From positions 1 to 11,625 of the forward strand of contig DGDY01000029.1 in assembly GCA_002385675.1 (NCBI GenBank): a stretch of DNA of 11,625 bases. The letters are read 5' to 3'. Shown piece by piece: positions 1 to 7,139 of this stretch. The position numbers and the translations under genes are program-made. The DNA comes from Anaerolineales bacterium UBA3940 (GTDB lineage Bacteria; Chloroflexota; Anaerolineae; Aggregatilineales; UBA3940). The notes under the pieces were generated by a model, which worked only from the letters and a program-made list of their open reading frames with translations, was not told the origin of the DNA and searched no databases. The stretch's first letter is position 1; every line of letters begins with the position of its first letter.

Positions 1-1407
1 CCCGGCTGGATTATCGCGCTGCAGGCGGGCACGGCGCTGATCACCCCGCTCATCGCCGCGTTCATCCCGGTGGTGCGCACTTCACGCATCACCGTGCGCG
101 AGGCGGTGAGCGACTACGGCATCGGCGGCGTGGTGCGTCAGGGGGCCATCGACCGGCTGATCACGGCCATACGCGGGCTGCCCCGCCCGACGCTGCTCTC
201 GCTGCGCAACACCTTCCGCCGCAAGGGCCGCCTCGCGCTGACGCTCGCCACGCTGGCGACCGCCGGGGCGATCTTCATCTCCGTACTGAACACCCGCGCC
301 GCAATCATCCACGAGTTCAACCAGATCATTGCCATGTTCGGCTACGACGTGCAGGTGCTGCTCAGCGAGCCGCAGCCCGTCAGCCGCCTGGAGCGCGAGG
401 CGATGCAGATCGAGGGCGTGGAGCGCGTCGAGGGCTGGGGCTTCGCTTCCGGCACGATCATCCGGCCCGACGGCGTCGCGGTTGAGCCGGTGCCGACACC
501 GGCCCACCCCGGCCCGCAGTTCTCCCGCCGCAGTGAACTGAGAGACACCGGCGAAAACGAGGGGACGGACCTGCTGATCTTCGCGCCGCCGCTCGACACG
601 CCGTTCATCAAGCCGACGATGGTCGAGGGGCGCTGGCTGCAGCCCGGCGACAACAACGTGATTGTTATCTCCAGCGAAGTGCTCAACAAAGAGCCGTACA
701 TCAAAGTAGGCGATATGCTCAACGTGCGGATGCGCGGCGCAGTGCGTCAGATGGAGGTCGTGGGCGTCGTCAACCTGATCGGCATCGAGTTTGCCTACGC
801 GCCGTTCGACTACATCACACGGCTGCAGGGGGCCGCCGGGCAATCGTTCGCAGCGATCATCGGCACGACCAGCAGCGACCCGGACTACCAGAGCGCGCTC
901 GCCCGCCGCATCGAGGAGCAGTTTCAGGAGGCGGGCATCCAGGTCAGCCAGACGCTGACGCCCAGCAACCTGATCGGCGTTGTGATCAGCCAGATCGACT
1001 TCTTCGTGCTGTTCATGCTGTTCATGGCGCTGCTGCTGGGGCTGGTCGGTGGGCTGGGGCTGATGTCCACAATGAGCCTGAACGTGCTGGAGCGCACGCG
1101 CGAGATCGGCGTGATGCGCGCCATCGGCGCATCCAACCGCGATATTCGCAGCGTGTTCCTCACCGAGGGCGTACTGATCGGCCTGATTAGCTTTGTCATC
1201 TCGTCCCTTCTGAGCCTGCCCATCACCTACGGCTTTGTGACGGGCATCGGGCTGGCCTTCTTCAACCGGCCCATGACGCTGGTGCTCACGCCGCTGGGCT
1301 TCGGCGGGTGGCTGGGCATTGTGCTCGTGCTCGCCGCCGCTGCCAGCCTGCTCCCGGCGAACCGGGCGGCGCAGGTCAGCGTGCGCGAGTCCCTGGCATA
1401 TGAATAG
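1..1407 (+). CDS. FtsX/MacB-type ABC transporter permease, 3' part only
   Basis: The frame is open from the first base, so the true start is upstream; 468 codons remain. ABC permeases of this class sit in the cytoplasmic membrane and use an ATPase partner for export or mechanotransmission. The first ~25 residues are a hydrophobic helix followed by ITVREAVSDYG, which looks like the end of a first FtsX module. A second full module follows: a helix at about residues 77-97, an extracytoplasmic MacB-like domain at about 100-320, then three helices at about 332-358, 388-413 and 435-455. The cytoplasmic loop ERTREIGVMRAIGAS (about 364-378) is the typical FtsX/MacB coupling motif. The protein ends in VSVRESLAYE, echoing the end of the first module, so the whole protein is probably a two-module permease of roughly 800 residues (inference). 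The first HlyD-type adaptor starts 27 nt downstream, which indicates an export operon. The substrate cannot be told. Confidence 0.9.
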   Translation, partial: PGWIIALQAGTALITPLIAAFIPVVRTSRITVREAVSDYGIGGVVRQGAIDRLITAIRGLPRPTLLSLRNTFRRKGRLALTLATLATAGAIFISVLNTRAAIIHEFNQIIAMFGYDVQVLLSEPQPVSRLEREAMQIEGVERVEGWGFASGTIIRPDGVAVEPVPTPAHPGPQFSRRSELRDTGENEGTDLLIFAPPLDTPFIKPTMVEGRWLQPGDNNVIVISSEVLNKEPYIKVGDMLNVRMRGAVRQMEVVGVVNLIGIEFAYAPFDYITRLQGAAGQSFAAIIGTTSSDPDYQSALARRIEEQFQEAGIQVSQTLTPSNLIGVVISQIDFFVLFMLFMALLLGLVGGLGLMSTMSLNVLERTREIGVMRAIGASNRDIRSVFLTEGVLIGLISFVISSLLSLPITYGFVTGIGLAFFNRPMTLVLTPLGFGGWLGIVLVLAAAASLLPANRAAQVSVRESLAYE

Positions 1408-1434
1408 AACAGACAGAAACGGCAGACACCCCGC

Positions 1435-2694
1435 ATGAGAGCGATGATATCCTCAAGACGCAAGACCATCACAACCCTGCTGACCCTGATGCTGGCGGCG
1501 CTGCTGCTCGCCGCGTGCGGCGCGGAGCCCACTCCCACCCTGGAGCCGCCCGACAGCGCGACAGACGAGCCTGCCGGGCGGGCGAGCGCCAACGAGCCGG
1601 TGATCACCGCGACCGGGCGGGTGGCCCCTGCCGACTGGACCGAGGTGAGCTTCACCGTCGGCGGGCACGTGGCGGAACTGCTCGTCGAGGAGGGTGACAC
1701 GGTGGAAGCCGGGGATGTGATCGCGCGGCTGCGGGCGGTGGAGCTTGAGGCGGCGGTGCGCCAGGCCGAAGCGGCGCTGGCACAGGCGGAGGCCAACCTG
1801 GCGAAGGTCAAGGCGGGACCAACCGAGGCGCAGATCGCCGCCGCCAGAGAAGCCCTCAACGCGGCGCGCGCCCGCACGGCTGCCGCCGTCGCCCGGCGCG
1901 ATGCGCTGGACGGGCAGGTCACCGAGGCGGACCTCGCCGCTGCCGAGAACCAGCTACGCGAAGCCGAGCTGGCCTACGCCAGCGCAGAGAGCGCCTTCAA
2001 CTCGATCCGCAACTTCAACCCGGAGGACTGTGAGAAGCTGGAGGAGCAGGGCTTCCCCTGCCCGCTCGGCGCGTACGACAAGGTCGAGACGCAGTTCAAC
2101 ATGGCACAGCTACAGCTTGAGGCGGCCCGCGCCCACCTGAGCGATCTGCTCGACGGGCCGAACCCGGACGAGAAGGCGCTGGAGGATGCCCGCGTCTGGC
2201 TGGCCTCGGCGCAGGCGGAAGCCGCACAGGCGCGGCTCGACCTGCTGCTCGCGCAGCCCTTCGAGGAGGATATCGCCGTAGCCGAAGCGGAGGTCGCGCG
2301 GGCGCAGGCTGAACTGGAGGCCGCGCGCGCCCAGCTCGCGCAGACCGAACTGACCGCCCCGCTCAGCGGCACGGTGACCGCCGTCATGGTAGAGGTGGGC
2401 CAGTTCCTGCCGCCGGGGCAGATCGTCGCGCAGATCGGCGACCTGAGCACGCTGCGCGTCGAGACGACGGACCTGAACCAGACGGACGCCGCCCGCCTGC
2501 AGGTCGGGGACCGCGCCACGGTGACGTTTGACGCGCTGCCCGGCGTGACGGTCGGCGGTGAGGTCGTCAGCATCTCGCCCAAGCCCATCGAGGGCGCAGG
2601 AGTGAACTACATCGCGGTGGTGGAGCTGGATGAGATCCCGCGCGGGCTGCGCTGGGGCATGACGGCATTTGTAGACATTGAGGCGGCACGGTGA
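1435..2694 (+). CDS. HlyD-type periplasmic adaptor lipoprotein (first of two)
   Basis: This 419-aa protein is a membrane-fusion/adaptor subunit expected to work with the upstream ABC permease on the outer face of the cytoplasmic membrane. The N-terminus has a basic start, a hydrophobic stretch and a lipobox LAAC with Cys28 as the lipidation site, then a Pro/Thr linker (EPTPT). Residues about 58-100 form the first half of a lipoyl-like domain (GGHVAELLVEEGDTVEAGDV). About 105-305 is an Ala/Glu/Arg-rich coiled-coil hairpin. About 305-340 is the second lipoyl half (LTAPLSGTVTAVMVEVGQ), and 341-415 is a beta-barrel ending in LRWGMTAFVDIE. The hairpin contains a Cys pair (C199, C209). No clear Shine-Dalgarno precedes the ATG at 1435. 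An in-frame ATG at 1444 is an alternative that would keep the signal peptide. The stop overlaps the next gene, so translation is probably coupled. Confidence 0.9.
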   Translation: MRAMISSRRKTITTLLTLMLAALLLAACGAEPTPTLEPPDSATDEPAGRASANEPVITATGRVAPADWTEVSFTVGGHVAELLVEEGDTVEAGDVIARLRAVELEAAVRQAEAALAQAEANLAKVKAGPTEAQIAAAREALNAARARTAAAVARRDALDGQVTEADLAAAENQLREAELAYASAESAFNSIRNFNPEDCEKLEEQGFPCPLGAYDKVETQFNMAQLQLEAARAHLSDLLDGPNPDEKALEDARVWLASAQAEAAQARLDLLLAQPFEEDIAVAEAEVARAQAELEAARAQLAQTELTAPLSGTVTAVMVEVGQFLPPGQIVAQIGDLSTLRVETTDLNQTDAARLQVGDRATVTFDALPGVTVGGEVVSISPKPIEGAGVNYIAVVELDEIPRGLRWGMTAFVDIEAAR

Positions 2695-3977
2695 TGAGCC
2701 ACGACATGATCCAGTTGACACGAGAGCGTTTTACCCGGCTGGCCGGGCTGGTGCTGGTCCTCACGGCGGTGCTGCTCGGCGGCTGCCAGAGCGGGTTGGG
2801 GCCGATCGGCAGGCAGGCCGAGCCGACCCCGACCGTCCAGAGCCCGCCGCTCGCCGCCAGCCAGACGGGCGTGGTGTCCGTCACCGGTGAGGTCGTCCCG
2901 GCGCGCCAGTCGATGCTGAGCTTCGCCACCGGCGGGCGCATCGTGGAGATCACCGTTGAGATTGGGGACACCGTACAGGCGGGCGATGTCATCGCGCGGC
3001 TGGACACAACCCTGCTCGACGCGGAGGTCAGGAAGGCGGAGGCCGCACTCGCGGTTGCGCAGGCGACGCTCGCGCAGGTACAGGCCGGTCCGCGCGAGCC
3101 CCAGCTTGCTGAGGCGGAGAGCAACGTGCAGGCGGCCAACGCCGCCGCCGCCGTCGCGGATGCCCAGCGGCGCGTGGTATCCGCCGGGCCGCGTGCCGAT
3201 CAGATCGCGCAGGCCGAGGCCGCCGTGCAGCAGGCGCTGCTCCAGTTCAAGGCGGCGGAGGACCAGTATCGCTGGACGCGCAACGCCGACCCGGATCACC
3301 CCGATTACGCGCACATGCCGCCGCAGCAGGTGGAGCGTATCCACTCATGGGAGGAAGACGCGCTGGAGAACTATAACCGCGCCCAGCGCGCGCTGGAGGA
3401 GGCCCGGGCACGGCTCAACACGCTGCTCGCCGGGCCGGATGAGGACACCATCCGCGCGGCGGAGGCCGAGCTGTGGGCGGCCTCGGCGGAGTACCGCGCC
3501 AGCCGCGCCAACCTGGAGGAGCTTGAGGCGGGCACGCCTGAGGAGGACATCGCCATCGCCAGGGCGCAGGTCACGCTGGCAGAGGTCGCGCTGGAGACAG
3601 CCACCATCGCCCGCGAGCAGGCCGTGCTCACCGCGCCGTTCGACGGCACGGTCGCCGAGCTGTTCGTGCAGGTGGGCCGGACGGTCAGCCCCGGCGAGCC
3701 GGTGCTGCTGCTGGCGGACCTGAGCCACCTGCGGCTCCAGACGACGGACCTCAGCGAGTTGGACGTGGCCGCCGTTGAGGAAGGCGACCCGGTTAACATT
3801 ACCTTCGACGCGCTGCCCGGCGAGACGGCGAAGGGCGTCATCGCGGAGATCGCCGCGCGCGCCGCCGAGGGCCAGGGCGTGAACTTCACCACGACAATTG
3901 ACGTGGACGCCATGCCGGAGGGCATCCGCTGGGGGATGACCGCGTTGGTGGAGATTCCAATCGACCGGGGGCGGTAG
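2694..3977 (+). CDS. HlyD-type periplasmic adaptor lipoprotein (second of two)
   Basis: This 427-aa adaptor is paralogous to the gene before it. The start is taken as the ATG at 2694, which overlaps the upstream stop as TGATG and has GAGG 10 nt before it. A GTG one codon earlier is also in frame. The signal peptide ends in a lipobox LGGC with Cys31 as the lipidated residue, followed by a Pro/Thr linker (AEPTPT). The lipoyl halves lie at about 62-104 (GGRIVEITVEIGDTVQAGDV) and 310-342 (LTAPFDGTVAELFVQVGR). The coiled-coil hairpin spans about 108-308, and the beta-barrel about 345-423 (IRWGMTALVEI). AGP-type turns recur every 33 residues in the coiled coil. The hairpin's middle is Asp/His/Pro-rich (about 198-222) rather than Cys-containing as in the first adaptor. 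It is the last gene of the operon within the window. Two adaptors may assemble as a hetero-oligomer (inference). Confidence 0.9.
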   Translation: MSHDMIQLTRERFTRLAGLVLVLTAVLLGGCQSGLGPIGRQAEPTPTVQSPPLAASQTGVVSVTGEVVPARQSMLSFATGGRIVEITVEIGDTVQAGDVIARLDTTLLDAEVRKAEAALAVAQATLAQVQAGPREPQLAEAESNVQAANAAAAVADAQRRVVSAGPRADQIAQAEAAVQQALLQFKAAEDQYRWTRNADPDHPDYAHMPPQQVERIHSWEEDALENYNRAQRALEEARARLNTLLAGPDEDTIRAAEAELWAASAEYRASRANLEELEAGTPEEDIAIARAQVTLAEVALETATIAREQAVLTAPFDGTVAELFVQVGRTVSPGEPVLLLADLSHLRLQTTDLSELDVAAVEEGDPVNITFDALPGETAKGVIAEIAARAAEGQGVNFTTTIDVDAMPEGIRWGMTALVEIPIDRGR

Positions 3978-4016
3978 AACCGGCACCCTTCGAACCATGT
4001 CACAGAACCATGACGC

Positions 4017-4072
4017 AGGGGCGGGTGTGATGCGCGATGCTCCGCATCGACCGCATCATTAGACCCGCCCCT
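4017..4072. repeat. nested palindrome, REP/MITE-like element or bidirectional terminator
   Basis: The outer arms AGGGGCGGGT (4017-4026) and ACCCGCCCCT (4063-4072) are perfect inverted repeats. Inside them GATGCG (4029-4034) pairs with CGCATC (4052-4057), and CGATGC (4035-4040) pairs with GCATCG (4044-4049) around a TCC loop. Only a two-base bulge (4050-4051) and a few unpaired bases near 4059-4062 break the stem. The element lies in the gap between two convergent operons. Neither side is followed by a good T-run, so a dispersed repeat is at least as likely as a simple intrinsic terminator. Confidence 0.75.
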
Positions 4073-4095
4073 ACCGGATTATCATCACACAGGAG

Positions 4096-4124
4096 CCGCG
4101 ACGTTTAGTCGCGGCGGTTGTTAT
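4096..4124 (+). terminator. candidate terminator hairpin after the adaptor operon
   Basis: CCGCGAC (4096-4102) and GTCGCGG (4108-4114) form a perfect 7-bp GC-rich stem with a GTTTA loop. On the plus strand it is followed by a weak T-rich stretch (CGGTTGTTAT). On the minus strand no T-run follows. CGGAT (4075-4079) and ATCCG (4123-4127) could form an outer closing stem. The role as terminator of the plus-strand operon is inferred. It could instead be a second copy of a repeat element. Confidence 0.4.
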
Positions 4125-4135
4125 CCGTGGTTCAC

Positions 4136-7120
4136 CTACTCCCTCACCAGCAGCGCCACCGGGAACTCGCACAGCACGTCGGCAAGCCGCAGACGGTCGC
4201 CCGCGTCGAGCGTCTCGCCGGTGAAGATGTTACGGTAGTGCCCGCCGCCAGCGGGCAGCACCAGCGCCGTGCTCCCCCAGACCTCGCCGACCGGCGCGCG
4301 CTCGCGCCCACCGGCCAGCCGCGCGGCAAGGCGCGGCACCACGACGATCATCTCCTCTCCGTTTGCGCGGCGGGCAAACCCGACGGCGTGCTCCGCCGCC
4401 TCGCCTCGCACAGCAAGCGGCTCGTAGCTGCCCTGCCGGAACAGTGCCGGGTGCGCCTTGCGGAAGGCCAGCGCCGTGTCGATCACGTACAGCTTGGCAC
4501 GCCCGTCAGCGCTGTGCCCGGCAAACTCGCGCGCCAGCCCGGCGCGGTCGTCCCCCCGGCGGCGGATCTCGTCGAGCACCGCCTGCCGCCGCGCGTAGTC
4601 TACCGGGCGGCGGTTGTCCGGGTCAACGAGGCTGAACTGCCACATCTCCGTGCCCCGGTAGATGTCCGGCACGCCGGGCACGGTCAGCTTGAGCAGCGTC
4701 AGCGCCAGACTGTTAACGCGCCCGAAGAACGCCACCCGGCGCTGCACCGGCAGGAAGTCCTCGACAAACGCGGCGTCGTCCAGCACCCGCCCGACGAAGC
4801 CCTCAACCGCCTGCATGTAGGCGTCGTCCGGGTTGATCCAGCTTGTGTGGACCTTCGCCTCGTTCACCGCCTTGAGCATGTAATCCACCAGCCGCGCCCG
4901 GAGCGTCTCATCCGCCGCCGTTGCCCCCTCCGGCCACACGCCGAGCAGCGTCTGGTAGAACAGGTACTCGTCGTTGCGGTCGGGGGCAGGCTCGTCATCG
5001 ACAGTCCCCTTCTTGCTCGCGTTGAGCGCCGCCCACCGTTCGAGTGCCGCCTCCCACTCATCCGGCATCTCGGAGAGCACGGCGATGCGCGCCCGCACGT
5101 CCTCGCTGCGCTTGGTGTCGTGCGTCGAGGTGGCGAGCATGGCGTGGGGCCAGTGCTCAACGCGCATCCGGTTCTGCTCGTGGAAGGCGTCGGGTGGCGT
5201 GCCGAACTGCTCCGGATGGCTGCCCACCTCGTTCAGCGCGACCAGCCGGTTGTAGACGTAGAAGGTGGTGTCCTCCACGCTCTTCGCCATGACCGGCCCG
5301 GTGAACTGCTGCCAGCTCATCACGAACGACAGCAGGCGGCGGCGCGTTGCCGGGCGGAACTGATCGAGGTTGCGCAGCAGCAGCGTGTCGCGCAGGAACG
5401 AGAACAGCAGTCGCGACGTGCCGGGGTTGCGGCGGCGCGCGTCCACAACCGCCCGCAGCACGAAGTACTGGTCCCGCTCGGAGATGCCGTCCGGGCTGGA
5501 AATGTACGTGCGGTAGATCGGCAGCGAGGCCGTGACCTCGCGGATGACCGAGCGCAGCCCCGACAGCGTGAAGTCCCGGTAGCGGCGGCTGTCCTCAGTG
5601 ATGCGCTCAAGCTGGTTGCTGATCGCCTGCAACTCCGACGACAGCGCCGTGCTCATGATGAACAGCTTGGCATTGTACGCGATCCGGTCGAAGTCCAGGC
5701 GGGCCCGGATGAAGCGGCTGTAGATCTCCGTGAAGCGCTCCTCGGCGCTGCCGTCCACAAACAGGCCGTTCGCCGCGCTGAGGAAATCGTAGCCGGTCGT
5801 GCCGTCGAGCGCCCAGCTTGCAGGCAGCGGCTCCGTCTCAGAGAGGATCTTTTCTGCGACCACATACAGCGGCCAGATGTCATCTCTATCCTCTGCCCCG
5901 GCGATCTGCGCGTCGAAGTAGGCGCGGATGGCGGCGGCAAGCTCGCGCTCGTCGCCAATGTCGCCGCCCTGCCGGCGGATGGTCGCGGCAACGGCGCTCT
6001 CCTGAAGCTGGCGGAAGTACGCGCCGGGGTCCCACAGCCCGTCGGGGTGGTCGATGCGCAGCCCGGTCACCAGCCCCTCGGCGACCATCTCCATGAGCAG
6101 GCCATGCACGGCATCGAACACCTCCGGCTGCTCGACGCGGATCGCCGCCAGTTCGTTGATCTCAAAGAAGCGGCGGTAGTTGATCTCGTCGGCGGCGACG
6201 CGCCAGAACGCCAGCCGGTAGGGCTGGGCGCTGAGCAGCCGGTCGAGCGCGTCGAAGCTCTCCGGCTGGCCGGGCGTGCCGTTCAGCGTGGCTATCGCCG
6301 CGTCGAGCGCCTCTTGCACCGGCGGGCTGACCTCCAGCAGTGAGGCGAGCCGCTGCTTGGCGATCTCCTTCTCGCGCTGGCGCTCGGCGATGCTCTCCGG
6401 GCGCGTGTCCGTGTAGGGCGGCAGGTTGCGCAGCGCGGTCAGGATGCTGCGCAGCTCCGCCAGATGCTCGTCGCCCTCACCGAGCGCGGCTTCCAGATCA
6501 TCCGCCACCGACGCGAGGAGGGTCGGGTAGCTGTCCGGCGTGAGCGGCATCCGTGCCGCGTAGTACGTGACGAAGAACGCCCCGCCCTCACGAACAACGC
6601 GCAGCTTGCCATCCTCCAGCACGACGCCGTACTGGTCCTCAAGGATGGGCAGCAGCACCCGATTCTGAAGCTCGCGCTTCACGGGCCGCCAGTCGATGTC
6701 AAAGGTCGAGGCATAGGGCGAGCTAGGCCCGTTCTCCAGCACGTCCATCCACCAGCCGTTGCACTCCGACATGATGCCCATGTGGTTGGGGACCATGTCA
6801 AGCAGCAGGCCCATATCGCGCTCGCGGAGCGCCGCCGCCAGCGCCCGGAAGTCCTCCCAGGTGCCGAGCACCGGGTTCAACTCGCTGTAGTCGCACACAT
6901 CGTAGCCGTGCGTGCTACCGGGCCGCGCCTTGAAAATCGGCGAGAGGTACAGGTCGCTGATGCCGAGCGCGTCCAGATAGGGCACGAGCGCCAGCGTATC
7001 GCGGAAGGTGAAATTCTCGTTCATCTGCACGCGGTAGGTGGCATGCGGCACGCGCCGCCGCGCCTGCAGCGCCTCGACGGCCTGTGCGACCCGCTCCTCG
7101 ACGGTAACAGGGGAATCCAT
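4136..7120 (-). CDS. treY: malto-oligosyltrehalose synthase
   Basis: This GH13 enzyme (994 aa) isomerises the reducing-end alpha-1,4 bond of malto-oligosaccharides to an alpha,alpha-1,1 trehalose linkage in the cytoplasm. The N-terminus carries the family pattern PHATYRVQMNENFTF (residues 25-39), then YLDALGISDLYLSP. Region I is DMVPNHMG (108-115). Region II is GLRIDHPDG with nucleophile Asp357. Region III is VAEKI with acid/base Glu423. Region IV is TSTHDTKRSEDVRAR with His667-Asp668. GVPDIYRGTE lies near 816-825. The start at 7120 is chosen because GGAGAGAAGAG (7124-7134) precedes it and homology begins soon after. The in-frame extension up to 7216 is Arg/Cys-rich, overlaps treZ and is not credible. 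The length is in the upper range for the family. It is the last gene of the treX-treZ-treY operon; its product is the substrate of TreZ. The stop is TAG. Confidence 0.96.
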   Translation of the reverse strand: MDSPVTVEERVAQAVEALQARRRVPHATYRVQMNENFTFRDTLALVPYLDALGISDLYLSPIFKARPGSTHGYDVCDYSELNPVLGTWEDFRALAAALRERDMGLLLDMVPNHMGIMSECNGWWMDVLENGPSSPYASTFDIDWRPVKRELQNRVLLPILEDQYGVVLEDGKLRVVREGGAFFVTYYAARMPLTPDSYPTLLASVADDLEAALGEGDEHLAELRSILTALRNLPPYTDTRPESIAERQREKEIAKQRLASLLEVSPPVQEALDAAIATLNGTPGQPESFDALDRLLSAQPYRLAFWRVAADEINYRRFFEINELAAIRVEQPEVFDAVHGLLMEMVAEGLVTGLRIDHPDGLWDPGAYFRQLQESAVAATIRRQGGDIGDERELAAAIRAYFDAQIAGAEDRDDIWPLYVVAEKILSETEPLPASWALDGTTGYDFLSAANGLFVDGSAEERFTEIYSRFIRARLDFDRIAYNAKLFIMSTALSSELQAISNQLERITEDSRRYRDFTLSGLRSVIREVTASLPIYRTYISSPDGISERDQYFVLRAVVDARRRNPGTSRLLFSFLRDTLLLRNLDQFRPATRRRLLSFVMSWQQFTGPVMAKSVEDTTFYVYNRLVALNEVGSHPEQFGTPPDAFHEQNRMRVEHWPHAMLATSTHDTKRSEDVRARIAVLSEMPDEWEAALERWAALNASKKGTVDDEPAPDRNDEYLFYQTLLGVWPEGATAADETLRARLVDYMLKAVNEAKVHTSWINPDDAYMQAVEGFVGRVLDDAAFVEDFLPVQRRVAFFGRVNSLALTLLKLTVPGVPDIYRGTEMWQFSLVDPDNRRPVDYARRQAVLDEIRRRGDDRAGLAREFAGHSADGRAKLYVIDTALAFRKAHPALFRQGSYEPLAVRGEAAEHAVGFARRANGEEMIVVVPRLAARLAGGRERAPVGEVWGSTALVLPAGGGHYRNIFTGETLDAGDRLRLADVLCEFPVALLVRE

Positions 7121-7123
7121 CAA

Positions 7124-7134
7124 CTCTTCTCTCC
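7124..7134 (-). promoter_or_regulatory. ribosome binding site of treY
   Basis: Read on the minus strand, the purine run GGAGAGAAGAG lies just upstream of the ATG at 7120, with GGAG 10 nt away. It falls between the treZ stop (7140-7142) and treY. This decides the start against the longer in-frame extension. Confidence 0.6.
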
Positions 7135-7139
7135 GGGTC

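Noticed and set aside
82..843. 253-codon minus-strand open frame opposite the permease
   Set aside because: The His/Arg/Asp-rich translation is typical of an antisense shadow. The plus strand carries the FtsX motifs.
1408..1434. Possible promoter between permease and first adaptor
   Set aside because: Only 27 nt with no -35/-10 pair; it is best read as an intra-operon gap.
4118..6343. 741-codon open frame on the plus strand antisense to treY
   Set aside because: It lies opposite a gene with all TreY motifs, and its translation is Arg/Val/His/Ala/Gln-rich with no recognisable domain. Long antisense frames are expected where GC-rich third positions suppress stops.
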